From CBFFRJ01 sp051486985 (GTDB lineage Bacteria > Pseudomonadota > Gammaproteobacteria > Enterobacterales > Enterobacteriaceae): a stretch of 64,000 bases of DNA. Shown one piece after another: positions 44,021-52,634 of the stretch. The position numbers and the translations under genes are program-made. The stretch lies in assembly GCF_051486985.1 (NCBI RefSeq), contig NZ_JAHVDV010000015.1:1-64000 (forward strand), given 5' to 3'. How positions within the stretch are numbered: the stretch's first letter is position 1; each line of letters begins with the position of its first letter. The notes beneath the pieces are model-generated. The model saw nothing but the letters and a program-made list of their open reading frames with translations, was not told where the DNA came from and searched no databases.

Positions 44021-44590
44021 ATGAAACTCGTGCACATGTTAAGTGGTTTGGCCGTGGCGGTAGCGCTGGCTGGATGCGCCAAAAAAGGCGCGGATATTCC
44101 AACCCCAACACCGAATCCTAACGCCCCGTCAGCGGTCAATCAGGCGGCCATTACGCAGCCTAACGTTTCGGGTACGGTATGGATCCGCCAGAAAGTGGCA
44201 TTACCACCTGATGCGGTGTTAACCGTGACGGTGTCGGATGCTTCTATGGCCGATGCACCATCGAAAATTATTGCCCAGAAAGCGGTTCGTACTGATGGCA
44301 AACAGTCCCCGTTCAGCTTCGTGCTGCCGTTTAACCCGGCAGACGTACAGCCTAACGCGCGTATCTTGTTAAGCGCGGCGATTACCATCAAAGATAAAGT
44401 GGTGTTTATCACGGATGCCGTGAAACCCATTATTAACCAGGGTGGTACTAAAGCTGAGCTGACGCTGGTGCCTGTACAGCAAACGGCAGTACCGCTGCAG
44501 GAAAGTGGTGGCGCGACCTCCACGGTGCCTTCAACGTCACCGACGCAGGTTAGCCCGTCCACGGCAACACCTGCCCCTACCCAAATGTAA
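44021..44590 (+). CDS. ybaY: lipoprotein YbaY
   Basis: 189-residue lipoprotein: signal MKLVHMLSGLAVAVALAGC with Cys19 and lipobox ALAGC. A YbaY/YscW-type beta-sandwich domain follows (about 50-150, VSGTVWIRQKVALPPDAVLT) and then a Ser/Thr/Pro-rich disordered tail. YbaY-domain lipoproteins act as pilotins or chaperones in some systems, but E. coli YbaY has no proven role. The ribosome-binding site is AAGGAGA, with an eight-base gap. Confidence 0.93.
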   Translation: MKLVHMLSGLAVAVALAGCAKKGADIPTPTPNPNAPSAVNQAAITQPNVSGTVWIRQKVALPPDAVLTVTVSDASMADAPSKIIAQKAVRTDGKQSPFSFVLPFNPADVQPNARILLSAAITIKDKVVFITDAVKPIINQGGTKAELTLVPVQQTAVPLQESGGATSTVPSTSPTQVSPSTATPAPTQM

Positions 44591-44601
44591 TTTTGCTCGC
44601 T

Positions 44602-44625
44602 CTCCTCTCCCTCGCGGGGGAGGAG
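44602..44625. repeat. palindrome between ybaY and atl
   Basis: A ten-pair stem CTCCTCTCCC (44602-44611) / GGGGGAGGAG (44616-44625) with a TCGC loop and one G-U pair, between two convergent genes. It has no T-run. The composition resembles the CCCTCTCCC/GGGAGAGGG palindrome near position 210-300. Confidence 0.55.
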
Positions 44626-44628
44626 ATG

Positions 44629-44940
44629 TCAGTAAATCCATCGATAGTGCGATAAATCAATCTGCCCGCTCCCGGACACCACTACCCCATCCTGCAGTAA
44701 TGCCTGCCGCTGTCGCTGCAGATCCGGCCCCGTAAGCGAAATACAGCCGTGACGATTGACCACCCGGTGCCAGGGCAAGGTGCTGCCTTCCGGCAGTCGT
44801 TTAAGCACGCCGCCTACCTGTCTTGCCGCGCGCGGTGATCCTGCAAGCCTTGCGACGTCTCCGTAAGTGGTTACATAGCCTTGCGGAATTGAAGCCACAA
44901 TTTGCCAGACCCGTTGGGGGAAAGAATCGTGTTTATCCAT
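44629..44940 (-). CDS. atl: alkyltransferase-like protein Atl (YbaZ)
   Basis: 103-residue alkyltransferase-like protein. It is similar to the DNA-binding domain of O6-alkylguanine alkyltransferase, but the active-site cysteine of PCHRV is replaced by tryptophan (PWHRVV, Trp57). Such proteins bind O6-alkylguanine, block methyltransferase repair and recruit nucleotide excision repair. The helix-turn-helix and arginine finger (AGSPRAARQVGGVL) are conserved. E. coli annotations sometimes use a longer N-terminus; MDKHDSFPQRV is the conserved start. Confidence 0.93.
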   Translation of the reverse strand: MDKHDSFPQRVWQIVASIPQGYVTTYGDVARLAGSPRAARQVGGVLKRLPEGSTLPWHRVVNRHGCISLTGPDLQRQRQALLQDGVVVSGSGQIDLSHYRWIY

Positions 44941-45035
44941 ATACCCTTCCTGATGCGTGAGCTTTCAGAATATCAGGGAGTTAGCTAAGACGCAGTGGGA
45001 ATCGTGCAAGAAACCAGCATCCGGTTGCAGGTTGC

Positions 45036-45064
45036 TTGCAATTGGGGGGAGGGACAGGGATAAT
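45036..45064 (+). promoter_or_regulatory. promoter of ffs
   Basis: TTGCAA at 45036-45041 and GATAAT at 45059-45064 with a 17-base spacer. Transcription would begin near 45071, giving a leader of about 26 bases before the mature 4.5S RNA, consistent with the RNase P-processed precursor known in E. coli. Confidence 0.75.
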
Positions 45065-45096
45065 GCGCCAGCGCGTTGGGTAACAACGCCCTCAAT

Positions 45097-45210
45097 GGAG
45101 GCCCTGTTGGTTCTCCCGCAATGCTACTTTGTTTACCAGGTCAGGTCCGGAAGGAAGCAGCCAAGGCAAAGAACGCGTGTGCCGGGATGTAGCTGGCAGG
45201 GCCTCCACCC
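45097..45210 (+). ncRNA. ffs: 4.5S RNA of the signal recognition particle
   Basis: A 114-base RNA matching E. coli 4.5S RNA nearly base for base. The apical Ffh-binding domain with the GGAA tetraloop lies at about 45143-45170 (CAGGTCCGGAAGGAAGCAG). The terminal helix pairs GGAGGCCCTG with CAGGGCCTCC, and an A/T compensating change relative to E. coli GGGGGC keeps it paired. With Ffh it targets inner-membrane proteins to FtsY and SecYEG. Transcribed from the promoter just upstream. Confidence 0.98.
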
Positions 45211-45501
45211 ATTTAGCCTCCCATTTTTCTCTTCGTTATCCCTGATCCTTTTTGTTGGCAAAAAGACGGCGTTCTGCACGCCAGAGAGAAAGGGGTCACA
45301 AACACCCTGAATAATATAATTATTACTCTTGACGCAGATTGTCATTACTTTGAAATATTACCTTCATATAAATGTCATAATTAAGCGGCAAGATAATGTT
45401 GGGAAATTTTCAAACTGTCATATCAGTTAAATATATTTCTGGATCAAGGTATTAACTTCGTGTATTAATATTTCATCGTATTCACACGAGAAGGGATAAT
45501 C
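45211..45501. other. AT-rich intergenic region after ffs
   Basis: About 290 bases, markedly AT-rich from 45300 on, with no gene. It marks the point where synteny with E. coli (ffs then ybaA) breaks and should contain the promoter of the following two-gene unit. A TTGACG hexamer at 45329-45334 is a possible -35, but no clear -10 follows at the right distance. Confidence 0.4.
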
Positions 45502-45753
45502 ATGGTCACTGCGGTTTTAAACGTTAAAATCGATGAAGCGCTGAAAGAGAAACTTCGTCATTATGCAGAAGTGAATAATGAAAACCTGAGCACCGCCACT
45601 GAGAAGCTGCTACTTCTGGCTCTCGACGCCGATGAAGCCGGTGGCGTTTCTGAAGAAGACATCGATAATCAGCATGTAGAAGAAGACAATGCTGCTCCGT
45701 TAAGTTCAAAAGAAATCAAAGCGTTACGCAAACTCCTGAAGAAGAAAAAATGA
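45502..45753 (+). CDS. small ribbon-helix-helix-like protein, unknown
   Basis: 83-residue protein I do not recognise as a named family. Residues 1-45 (a short beta-strand AVLNVKIDEALKEKLRHYAE, a turn, then a helix) look like the ribbon-helix-helix fold of CopG/Arc-type DNA-binding proteins, often antitoxins. Residues 48-68 are acidic, and the tail KALRKLLKKKK is strongly basic. A GAGAAGGGA ribosome-binding site precedes the start. Its stop overlaps the start of the next gene by four bases (ATGA), so the two form a coupled pair. Function in DNA binding or as an antitoxin is inference from fold appearance only. Confidence 0.75.
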   Translation: MVTAVLNVKIDEALKEKLRHYAEVNNENLSTATEKLLLLALDADEAGGVSEEDIDNQHVEEDNAAPLSSKEIKALRKLLKKKK

Positions 45754-45968
45754 ACCAACAACTGCTATCTATAGCCAGTAACTACGGCGAAGCGTGCGAG
45801 CTGTTACGCTCGGGATTTGTTAAGCAGGTGCGCCTGAACTGGAATATTGGAACGGATGAGTTCTTTCGCATCGCGAGTGACTGGTGTGATGCTGGTGCAA
45901 AAATTAAAAAAGAAGGGAATAGCTTTATCATCTCTCTGAAAGGGTTCCCTATTCCTCGCCAGCTGTAA
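45750..45968 (+). CDS. small protein of unknown function, partner of the RHH-like protein
   Basis: 72 residues, beginning MNQQLLSIASNYGEACELLR. No transmembrane segment, signal peptide or family motif that I can name. It has a mixed alpha/beta look, a short hydrophobic core (WNIGTDEFFRIASDW), and an aromatic/proline C-terminus (GFPIPRQL). It is translated by coupling from the upstream gene through an ATGA overlap. Position and size suit a toxin or co-regulator, but the sequence is not obviously HicA-, RelE- or MazF-like. Confidence 0.72.
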   Translation: MNQQLLSIASNYGEACELLRSGFVKQVRLNWNIGTDEFFRIASDWCDAGAKIKKEGNSFIISLKGFPIPRQL

Positions 45969-46070
45969 AACTTTTGCCATGAAATTGTCATTTTAATTGC
46001 ATAAAGATTTGTGATGATACGCGCAAAATATAATATGTAACCATCTCAAAACGTCACGGATGATCTTTCC

Positions 46071-46102
46071 GACGAGCCGGTCCTGGCTCGTCGCTATTTA
46101 TT
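46071..46102 (+). terminator. terminator after the two-gene unit
   Basis: Perfect stem GACGAGCC (46071-46078) / GGCTCGTC (46085-46092), loop GGTCCT, then a T-rich tail. It closes the bicistron ahead of lacI. Confidence 0.82.
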
Positions 46103-46214
46103 TTTTCTCACCGCCGATCGCCATTGCTCGTGCTCCATGACCAGCAAACGGCATCTGTCACACTCCTCGCCGGATAGGTTACACTCTGCCAACCCTGTTG
46201 CCACGATGAACACC

Positions 46215-47300
46215 ATGAAACCAATTACGCTTTATGACGTTGCCCGTCATGCTGGTGTCTCTTACCAGACCGTCTCCCGCGTTATCAACCAGGGGGCGCA
46301 TGTTTCGCCGCGCACCCGGGAAAAAGTCATGGCGGCAATGGCGGACCTGCATTACATCCCTAACCGGGGTGCACAACAGCTGGCTGGCAAAAAGACGCCC
46401 ACGCTGGGGCTGTTGACCACCGACCTGGCGCTTCATGCGCCGTCGCAAATTGCTGCCGCGGTGAAGTCGAGAGCCGGGCAGGCGGGCGTGAGCGTGATCA
46501 TTTCCATGCTGGAGCAACATGATAACGCCGCCTGCAGGGTGGCGTTGCAGGAGTTATTGTCCCAGCGCGTTGAAGGGCTGCTCATTAACGTGCCGCTTGA
46601 AGATGAGGAGGCCAGGATGCTTGCCGAACTGGCCTCGCCTGTTCCTGTCCTTTTCCTTGACGTCAGCGACACAGCTACCGTCAGTAGCCTCATCTTTGAC
46701 GCTGCCCAGGGCGCCCGGCTGGGGGTCAGCCATCTGCTTGCGCAGGGGCATCGACGTATTGCCCTGCTGGGTGGCCCGCTGACGTCGGTTTCAGCACGTG
46801 CCCGTATGGAGGGATGGTGGTCGGCACTGGAAGCCGAAGGACTCACGCCGCATCAATGTGAATATGGTGACTGGAGCGCGGCCTCCGGTTACGAGAAAGG
46901 CCACCAGTTGTTGTCGGGTAGCTTACTGCCGCAGGCCATATTAGTCGCCAACGATCAAATGGCGCTTGGCGTTATCCGTGCATGTGAAGAGAAGGGGCTG
47001 AGGGTGCCGGGGCTGGTCTCAGTGGTCGGTTATGATGATACGGCTGACAGCGCCTGGTATTCACCGCCACTGACGACCATTCGTCAGGCATTTCGCGAGG
47101 CAGGAGAACAGAGTGTGGAGTGGCTGCTGAATCAGCAGGCCGGTAAAAGGACTACCGCCACACAGACGCGATTACCGGTCACGCTGGTGGTCCGCGCGTC
47201 AACGTCTCCCGCCAGGCAGATGGACATCACCGGAGAGGCCCTCGCAAAGCAGTTGCATGAACTGGCCCACCTGGCGGCACAACTCGATCGTCACCGTTAG
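46215..47300 (+). CDS. lacI: lac operon repressor LacI
   Basis: Lactose repressor of 361 residues, clearly orthologous to E. coli LacI. The headpiece MKPITLYDVARHAGVSYQTV has the same recognition helix (YQTVSRV), and hinge residues NRGAQQLAGK follow. The core shares ALHAPSQI, SVSARARMEG and VVGYDDTADS. The C-terminal leucine-rich tetramerisation helix is present (ALAKQLHELAHLAAQL). An alternative start three codons upstream (46206) cannot be excluded, and neither start has a strong ribosome-binding site, as expected for a weakly made repressor. Sits immediately upstream of lacZ in the same direction. Confidence 0.95.
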   Translation: MKPITLYDVARHAGVSYQTVSRVINQGAHVSPRTREKVMAAMADLHYIPNRGAQQLAGKKTPTLGLLTTDLALHAPSQIAAAVKSRAGQAGVSVIISMLEQHDNAACRVALQELLSQRVEGLLINVPLEDEEARMLAELASPVPVLFLDVSDTATVSSLIFDAAQGARLGVSHLLAQGHRRIALLGGPLTSVSARARMEGWWSALEAEGLTPHQCEYGDWSAASGYEKGHQLLSGSLLPQAILVANDQMALGVIRACEEKGLRVPGLVSVVGYDDTADSAWYSPPLTTIRQAFREAGEQSVEWLLNQQAGKRTTATQTRLPVTLVVRASTSPARQMDITGEALAKQLHELAHLAAQLDRHR

Positions 47301-47302
47301 TT

Positions 47303-47318
47303 TTGTGATCCTTTTCGC
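47303..47318 (+). promoter_or_regulatory. possible CRP half-site upstream of lacZ
   Basis: TTTTGTGATC at about 47301-47310 equals a good left half of a CRP site; the right half (TCGCTT) is poor. It lies about 95 bases upstream of the lacZ start, where the E. coli operon also has CRP. Weak evidence. Confidence 0.35.
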
Positions 47319-47372
47319 TTAATTATCCGGCATGCCTTTACGAGGCGACTGAAAAAGCGCATGGTATTTTTA

Positions 47373-47394
47373 AATTGTGAGCGCTTCGCAAAAG
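47373..47394. promoter_or_regulatory. lac operator O1
   Basis: AATTGTGAGCGCTTCGCAA begins with the exact left half-site of the E. coli lacO1 operator (AATTGTGAGC) and has a degenerate right half (TTCGCAA for TCACAATT). It lies directly upstream of, and touching, the lacZ ribosome-binding site. Bound LacI would therefore block both initiation and early elongation. Confidence 0.82.
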
Positions 47395-47402
47395 AGGAAA
47401 AC

Positions 47403-50400
47403 ATGACCATTACTGCACTGAGTACACTGTTGTCTCGCCGGGACTGGGAAAACCCGGTCATTACCCATTGGCATCGTCTTGCGGCCCATGCGCCGATGCA
47501 AAGCTGGCGGGACAGCCACGCCGCGCGGGATGATTGCCCATCACCCTCGCGCCGTGTGCTCAATGGCACGTGGCAGTTCCGCTTTTTCGACGCCCCGGAG
47601 CAGGTGCCTGCCAGCTGGATTGAAAAAGACTGTGACGACGCCATGTCCATGCCGGTGCCCTCGAACTGGCAGATGCAGGGCTTTGACACGCCGATTTACA
47701 CCAACGTCACCTATCCGATTCCGGTCAATCCGCCGTGTGTCCCTCAGGCTAACCCCACCGGTTGTTACTCGCTCACATTTGAAGTGGAGGAGGAGTGGCT
47801 GGCCAGCGGGCAGACGCGAATCATCTTCGATGGCGTCAATTCGGCTTTTTATCTCTGGTGTAATGGTCAATGGGTGGGATACTCCCAGGACAGTCGCCTG
47901 CCAGCCGAATTTGATCTTAGTGCGGTACTGCAGCCCGGCGTAAACCGCCTGGCGGTGATGGTACTGCGCTGGTGTGATGGCACTTATCTCGAAGATCAGG
48001 ACATGTGGCGCATGAGCGGCATTTTCCGTGATGTTTCTCTGCTGCATAAACCGCAGGCGAGGATCGCGGACTTCCACTATGTCACGCACCTGAACGCCGG
48101 GTATGATCAGGCTCTGCTCAAGGTTGATGCCCAACTGGCCGGTGACTTTACCGACTGTGAGCTTGCATTCACCCTGTGGAAGGGAGAGACAAAAGTAGCC
48201 GACGCGCGTCAGAGGCCTGGCAGCGATATCATCGATGAGCGCGGAGCCTGGGCTGAGCGGTTGAGCGTGGCGATGCCTGTCGGGCAACCGCTGTTGTGGA
48301 GTGCGGAAACGCCGCATTTGTACCGCTTAACGGTGGCCCTGTATAGCAGGGACGGGGTGTTGCTTGAAGTTGAGGCGTGTGATGTGGGTTTCCGTGAGGT
48401 AGAAATCAGTCATGGTCTGCTTAAGCTCAATGGCAAACCGCTGCTGATCCGGGGCACCAACCGTCATGAGCATCACCCCGAAAACGGCCAGGTGGCAGAT
48501 GAAGCCACCATGCGCCGCGACATTGAACTGATGAAGCAGCACAATTTCAATGCCGTCCGCTGCTCGCATTATCCTAACCATCCCCTGTGGTATCGCCTGT
48601 GTGACCAGTACGGGCTGTATGTGGTGGACGAAGCCAATATCGAAACCCACGGTATGGTGCCTATGAGTCGCCTCTCTGACGATCCGCAATGGCTTCCGGC
48701 CATGAGTGAACGGGTCACCCGCATGGTACAGCGCGATCGTAACCATCCGTCGATCATTATCTGGTCGCTGGGCAATGAATCGGGCCACGGAGCCAGCCAC
48801 GATGCGCTTTATCGCTGGGTGAAAAGTACCGATCCCACACGCCCGGTACAGTATGAAGGCGGCGGTGCGAACACAGCGGCAACCGATATTATTTGCCCGA
48901 TGTATGCCCGCGTCGACCAGGATCAGCCCTTCCCGGCGGTGCCAAAATGGTCGATCAAGAAATGGGTCAGTATGCCTGATGAAACCCGCCCGCTTATTCT
49001 GTGCGAATATGCCCACGCGATGGGCAACAGCTTTGGTGGATTCGCCAGCTACTGGCAGGCGTTTCGTGCTTATCCACGTTTGCAGGGCGGTTTCGTCTGG
49101 GACTGGGTCGATCAGGCGTTGACCAAAACCGATGAAAACGGCATCTCCTTCTGGGCGTACGGCGGCGATTTTGGCGACACGCCAAATGATCGGCAGTTCT
49201 GTATGAACGGACTGGTCTTTCCGGACAGAACGCCCCATCCCGCGCTCTATGAAGCCCAGCGTGCGCAGCAATTTTTCCAGTTTGCGCTGATCAGCACCTC
49301 GCCACTGGTGATTGAGGTCACCAGCGAGTTTCTGTTCCGCGATACCGATAACGAAACGCTGCGCTGGTCTGTCGTGTGTGATGGCGACATCCTTGCACAG
49401 GGGGAGGTGGTGCTCAGGGTTCCGGCACAGGGCACCCGGCGTATTGAACTCCCGGCCCCGGTGCTTACTGCAGCCCCTGGCGAGGTCTGGCTGAATGTGG
49501 ATGTTTTCCAGCGTGAGGCGACAGCCTGGTCACCGCAGCAGCATCGCTGCGCATGGGATCAGTGGCCTCTGCCCGCACCGCTGTTCGTTGCGCCTGAGAC
49601 GGTGGCTACCGCACGCCCGGCGCTGATCGTGGACGATACCACCTTTTATGTTGAACAGGCGAACCAGCGCTGGGCCTTCTCGCGCCAGAGCGGGCATCTG
49701 ACGCAGTGGTGGCGCGACGGGCAGCCAACGCTGCTGTCGCCGGTTATCGATAACTTCACCAGGGCTCCTCTGGATAACGACATTGGCGTAAGTGAAGCGA
49801 CCCGTATCGATCCTAATGCCTGGGTAGAGCGCTGGAAAGCGGCAGGAATGTATCAACTGACGCCACAGCTTTTGCAGTGCGAAGCGCAGGAGAACGTCAG
49901 TGATGTCACCGTTATGACCCGCCACGGCTGGCAGCATGAAGGCAGGACGCTCTTTATCAGCCAGAAGTGGTGGCGCATTACCGGTGAGGGGACGCTGCAA
50001 GGGGAGGTGGATGTGCAGATTGCAGAGGACGTGCCACCGCCGGCCCGTATTGGCCTGCACTGCCAGCTTGCAGACCTGCCTTCAGAGGTGAGCTGGCTGG
50101 GGCTGGGGCCGCATGAAAACTACCCTGACCGTAAACTGGCGGCCCGTCAGGGGCAGTGGACGCAGACGCTGGCGCAGATGCACACCCCCTATATTTTCCC
50201 CAGCGAGAACGGGCTTCGTTGTGACACGCGTGCCCTGCGTTATGGTGCGCATCAGCTGAATGGTCGATTCCACTTCTCCTTAAGTCGCTACAGTCAGCAG
50301 CAGCTTAACGAGACAACTCATCATCACCTACTATGTGAAGAAGACGGATGCTGGCTGCAGCTCGACGCGTTCCATATGGGAGTGGGCGGTGATGATTCCT

Positions 50401-50477
50401 GGAGTCCCAGCGTAGCGCCGGAATTTATACTCAGCGAAAAGACGGTGCGTTATACCTTCCTCTGGTCTCAGAGCTAA
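47403..50477 (+). CDS. lacZ: beta-galactosidase LacZ
   Basis: GH2 beta-galactosidase of 1024 residues, the same length as E. coli LacZ, starting MTITALSTLLSRRDWENP behind GAGGAAA. It hydrolyses lactose and makes allolactose, the inducer. The acid/base glutamate is in GNESGHG (E. coli Glu461), the nucleophile in ILCEYAHAMGNS (E. coli Glu537), and the metal-site region NRHEHHP is conserved. The C-terminal small domain is complete. No lacY or lacA follows: the next gene, 62 bases on, is ybaA. Confidence 0.98.
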   Translation: MTITALSTLLSRRDWENPVITHWHRLAAHAPMQSWRDSHAARDDCPSPSRRVLNGTWQFRFFDAPEQVPASWIEKDCDDAMSMPVPSNWQMQGFDTPIYTNVTYPIPVNPPCVPQANPTGCYSLTFEVEEEWLASGQTRIIFDGVNSAFYLWCNGQWVGYSQDSRLPAEFDLSAVLQPGVNRLAVMVLRWCDGTYLEDQDMWRMSGIFRDVSLLHKPQARIADFHYVTHLNAGYDQALLKVDAQLAGDFTDCELAFTLWKGETKVADARQRPGSDIIDERGAWAERLSVAMPVGQPLLWSAETPHLYRLTVALYSRDGVLLEVEACDVGFREVEISHGLLKLNGKPLLIRGTNRHEHHPENGQVADEATMRRDIELMKQHNFNAVRCSHYPNHPLWYRLCDQYGLYVVDEANIETHGMVPMSRLSDDPQWLPAMSERVTRMVQRDRNHPSIIIWSLGNESGHGASHDALYRWVKSTDPTRPVQYEGGGANTAATDIICPMYARVDQDQPFPAVPKWSIKKWVSMPDETRPLILCEYAHAMGNSFGGFASYWQAFRAYPRLQGGFVWDWVDQALTKTDENGISFWAYGGDFGDTPNDRQFCMNGLVFPDRTPHPALYEAQRAQQFFQFALISTSPLVIEVTSEFLFRDTDNETLRWSVVCDGDILAQGEVVLRVPAQGTRRIELPAPVLTAAPGEVWLNVDVFQREATAWSPQQHRCAWDQWPLPAPLFVAPETVATARPALIVDDTTFYVEQANQRWAFSRQSGHLTQWWRDGQPTLLSPVIDNFTRAPLDNDIGVSEATRIDPNAWVERWKAAGMYQLTPQLLQCEAQENVSDVTVMTRHGWQHEGRTLFISQKWWRITGEGTLQGEVDVQIAEDVPPPARIGLHCQLADLPSEVSWLGLGPHENYPDRKLAARQGQWTQTLAQMHTPYIFPSENGLRCDTRALRYGAHQLNGRFHFSLSRYSQQQLNETTHHHLLCEEDGCWLQLDAFHMGVGGDDSWSPSVAPEFILSEKTVRYTFLWSQS

Positions 50478-50539
50478 ACTTTACCTGTCAGGCGCGGCGG
50501 GAGTTCCTTCGCCGCGTCACTCACTTCGGAGACGCTTTC

Positions 50540-50893
50540 ATGAAGTACATTGATGGGTTTGTAGTGGCAGTGCCGGCAGATCAGAAAGAGGTGTACCGGC
50601 AACTGGCGGCCAAAGCGGTGCCGCTGTTCAAAGAGTTTGGTGCCACGCGGGTGGTGGAGTGTTGGGCTGATGACGTGCCCGCAGGCAACATCACCGATTT
50701 TCGCATGGCGGTGAATGCCGAAGATCATGAAGAGGTGGTGTTCAGCTGGATTGAATACCCCTCCAGAGCAGTGCGGGATGCCGCTAACCAAAAGATGATG
50801 TCTGATCCCAGAATGCGTGAGCTGGGTGATGCGATGCCCTTTGATAGTAAACGCATTATCTACGGAGGCTTTGCCCCGATCCTGGATGAGTAG
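50540..50893 (+). CDS. ybaA: DUF1428 protein YbaA
   Basis: 117-residue protein of the DUF1428 family (ferredoxin-like dimeric alpha/beta-barrel type), the E. coli length, with conserved YIDGFVVAVPADQKEVY and DPRMRELGDAMPFD. Function unknown. It marks the return to the E. coli gene order after the lac insertion. A ribosome-binding site GGAGACG precedes the start. Possibly read through from lacZ, since no clear terminator lies between. Confidence 0.93.
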   Translation: MKYIDGFVVAVPADQKEVYRQLAAKAVPLFKEFGATRVVECWADDVPAGNITDFRMAVNAEDHEEVVFSWIEYPSRAVRDAANQKMMSDPRMRELGDAMPFDSKRIIYGGFAPILDE

Positions 50894-50973
50894 CCGCCCG
50901 TCACCCGGTGGATGGGCGCGCCACCTGCGATCTCTGTTACCTCCCGCGAGTTTGCTGGTATATCGGGTAACAC

Positions 50974-52536
50974 TCAGAGGGGCGCGAGGTGCTTCTCCGC
51001 CCAGGCAATGAAGTCCTCTCTGGGCAGCGCTTTGCTGTAAAGCCAGCCTTGCCCGTACTGCACGCCATGCTGATAAAGCCAGTCCCGCTGATTTTCAGTT
51101 TCAATCCCTTCCGCCACCATCGCCAGTTTCAGCGCCTTAGCCATCTCGACAATATGCGTCGTCATATTTTTGTACTCCAGCGCGTCCACAAAGGATTTGT
51201 CAATTTTAATGATGTCGACGTCCAGATTTTGCAGATAGCTGAGGCTGGAGTAGCCGGTGCCAAAATCATCGATGTAGATGGCATGCCCGGCGGAACGCAG
51301 GGCTGAAAGCGTCGGCCTGGTAGCAGTGGGATCGGCAAATCCCCGTTCGGTCACTTCCAGCGCTATCTGCGAGGCCGATAGCTGCCAGTGCATCAGTAGC
51401 TGCTTGATCTGGTCAGGCACCGCCGGGGTCAGCAAATCACCAGGTTCAAGATTAATGGAAACATGCTGGGTGGGATGGGCTTTCAGCCAGCAGCCCATGT
51501 CTTCAAACACCTTTTCAATGATCAGTGTGGTCAGCTGTGGCATCAGGCCGGTTTGCTCTGCAAGCGGGATAAAGGTATCCGGCGAGAGAAAACTGCCATT
51601 GCCCTGCCGCCAGCGCACCAGCGCCTCGGCACCGACAATGTTGCCATTATCCAGGGAGACAATCGGCTGATAAAACATCTCAATTTCGCGGGCCCGGATG
51701 GCATCCAACAGGCGGGCGCCCGGCGACTGCAGGCGGCGCAGAATTCGGATCAAAAAGTACGCCAGGGCCAGGCTCAGCAGCAATCCTACCGGAAGCCAGA
51801 AAACCAGCAACCGCAGCCAGCTTGTTTCAAGCGGGGCCAGCGAGGCCCAGGTGATAATGGCTATCCCCATCTGCGGAACCGGCGTGATGTTCCACGCGGC
51901 GTTATGCGCCTTAAGTTGTACCGGATGCAGGGCATTGAGCTCACGTAATATTTCCGCTCCAGGAGCTGTACTGCTGCTGGCTATCACTCGCCTGGTGTTA
52001 ATGCCAATAAGTGCAATATTAATCGGCCACGAACCTGAGGGGATGACATCAATAAACGACTGGGGATCGGTCATGATGATATGGCGTTGAGTCCCTACAG
52101 CGACCATATACTGGTTTAAACCCAGGTCATTATGGCTGGTCAGCCAGGCGCGATAGCCGTCGTCAGTGATCCTTTCCGGTGGGGGAAAAGCGGTGGCTTC
52201 GCTGCCACTTTCCAGCGATGAGCACTGAGACATACTCTGGTTGAGGTAAATCACTTCCTGCACATAGCGAAAGCTATAGGAGACCCGGCGCATCATCAAC
52301 AGGTGTTCCGGGCTGCAGGGAACGCCGTGAAAACTGTCGAGATGACGGAGCGCCTCTTTTCCCTGATTAGCCACTTTTTCAGCGCGCATTTTCACCAGTC
52401 GGGAAAAGGTATCCAGCTCGTTCATAAACGCCTCTTCCGCCTGGCGATGTGACAGCCAAATGCTCAGCGCCACGGGCACGAGAACGGCGAAAAGTAGCAC
52501 ACCTGTAATCAGGCTCACCAATCGTCGGTTTGTCAT
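50974..52536 (-). CDS. pdeB: cyclic-di-GMP phosphodiesterase PdeB
   Basis: Inner-membrane EAL protein (YlaB), 520 residues. It has two transmembrane helices (about 8-28 and 230-255) flanking a periplasmic CSS domain, whose two cysteines (GVPCSPEH and SQCSSLES) form a redox-regulated disulfide in this family. The cytoplasmic EAL domain (about 275-515) has GAEALVRW, NLEPGD, DDFGTGYSS and KIDKSFV, so it should be active on c-di-GMP. The start at 52536 (MTNRRLV) matches E. coli. Last core gene before the second insertion. Confidence 0.95.
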   Translation of the reverse strand: MTNRRLVSLITGVLLFAVLVPVALSIWLSHRQAEEAFMNELDTFSRLVKMRAEKVANQGKEALRHLDSFHGVPCSPEHLLMMRRVSYSFRYVQEVIYLNQSMSQCSSLESGSEATAFPPPERITDDGYRAWLTSHNDLGLNQYMVAVGTQRHIIMTDPQSFIDVIPSGSWPINIALIGINTRRVIASSSTAPGAEILRELNALHPVQLKAHNAAWNITPVPQMGIAIITWASLAPLETSWLRLLVFWLPVGLLLSLALAYFLIRILRRLQSPGARLLDAIRAREIEMFYQPIVSLDNGNIVGAEALVRWRQGNGSFLSPDTFIPLAEQTGLMPQLTTLIIEKVFEDMGCWLKAHPTQHVSINLEPGDLLTPAVPDQIKQLLMHWQLSASQIALEVTERGFADPTATRPTLSALRSAGHAIYIDDFGTGYSSLSYLQNLDVDIIKIDKSFVDALEYKNMTTHIVEMAKALKLAMVAEGIETENQRDWLYQHGVQYGQGWLYSKALPREDFIAWAEKHLAPL

Positions 52537-52634
52537 GACCAAAAATCCCTGTTTGATACTGAGAAACATGCGTATTTGAAAACCACAAATGTTATAACAC
52601 GCGACAATGATTGATTTCTTTCAGGAATGACGGG

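Noticed and set aside
45502..45968. Assigning the small gene pair to HicAB, RelBE or MazEF
   Set aside because: Neither protein shows the motifs of those families; only the general ribbon-helix-helix look of the first protein is supportable.
50478..50539. A lacY remnant between lacZ and ybaA
   Set aside because: Only 62 bases separate the genes and they do not encode any recognisable permease fragment.
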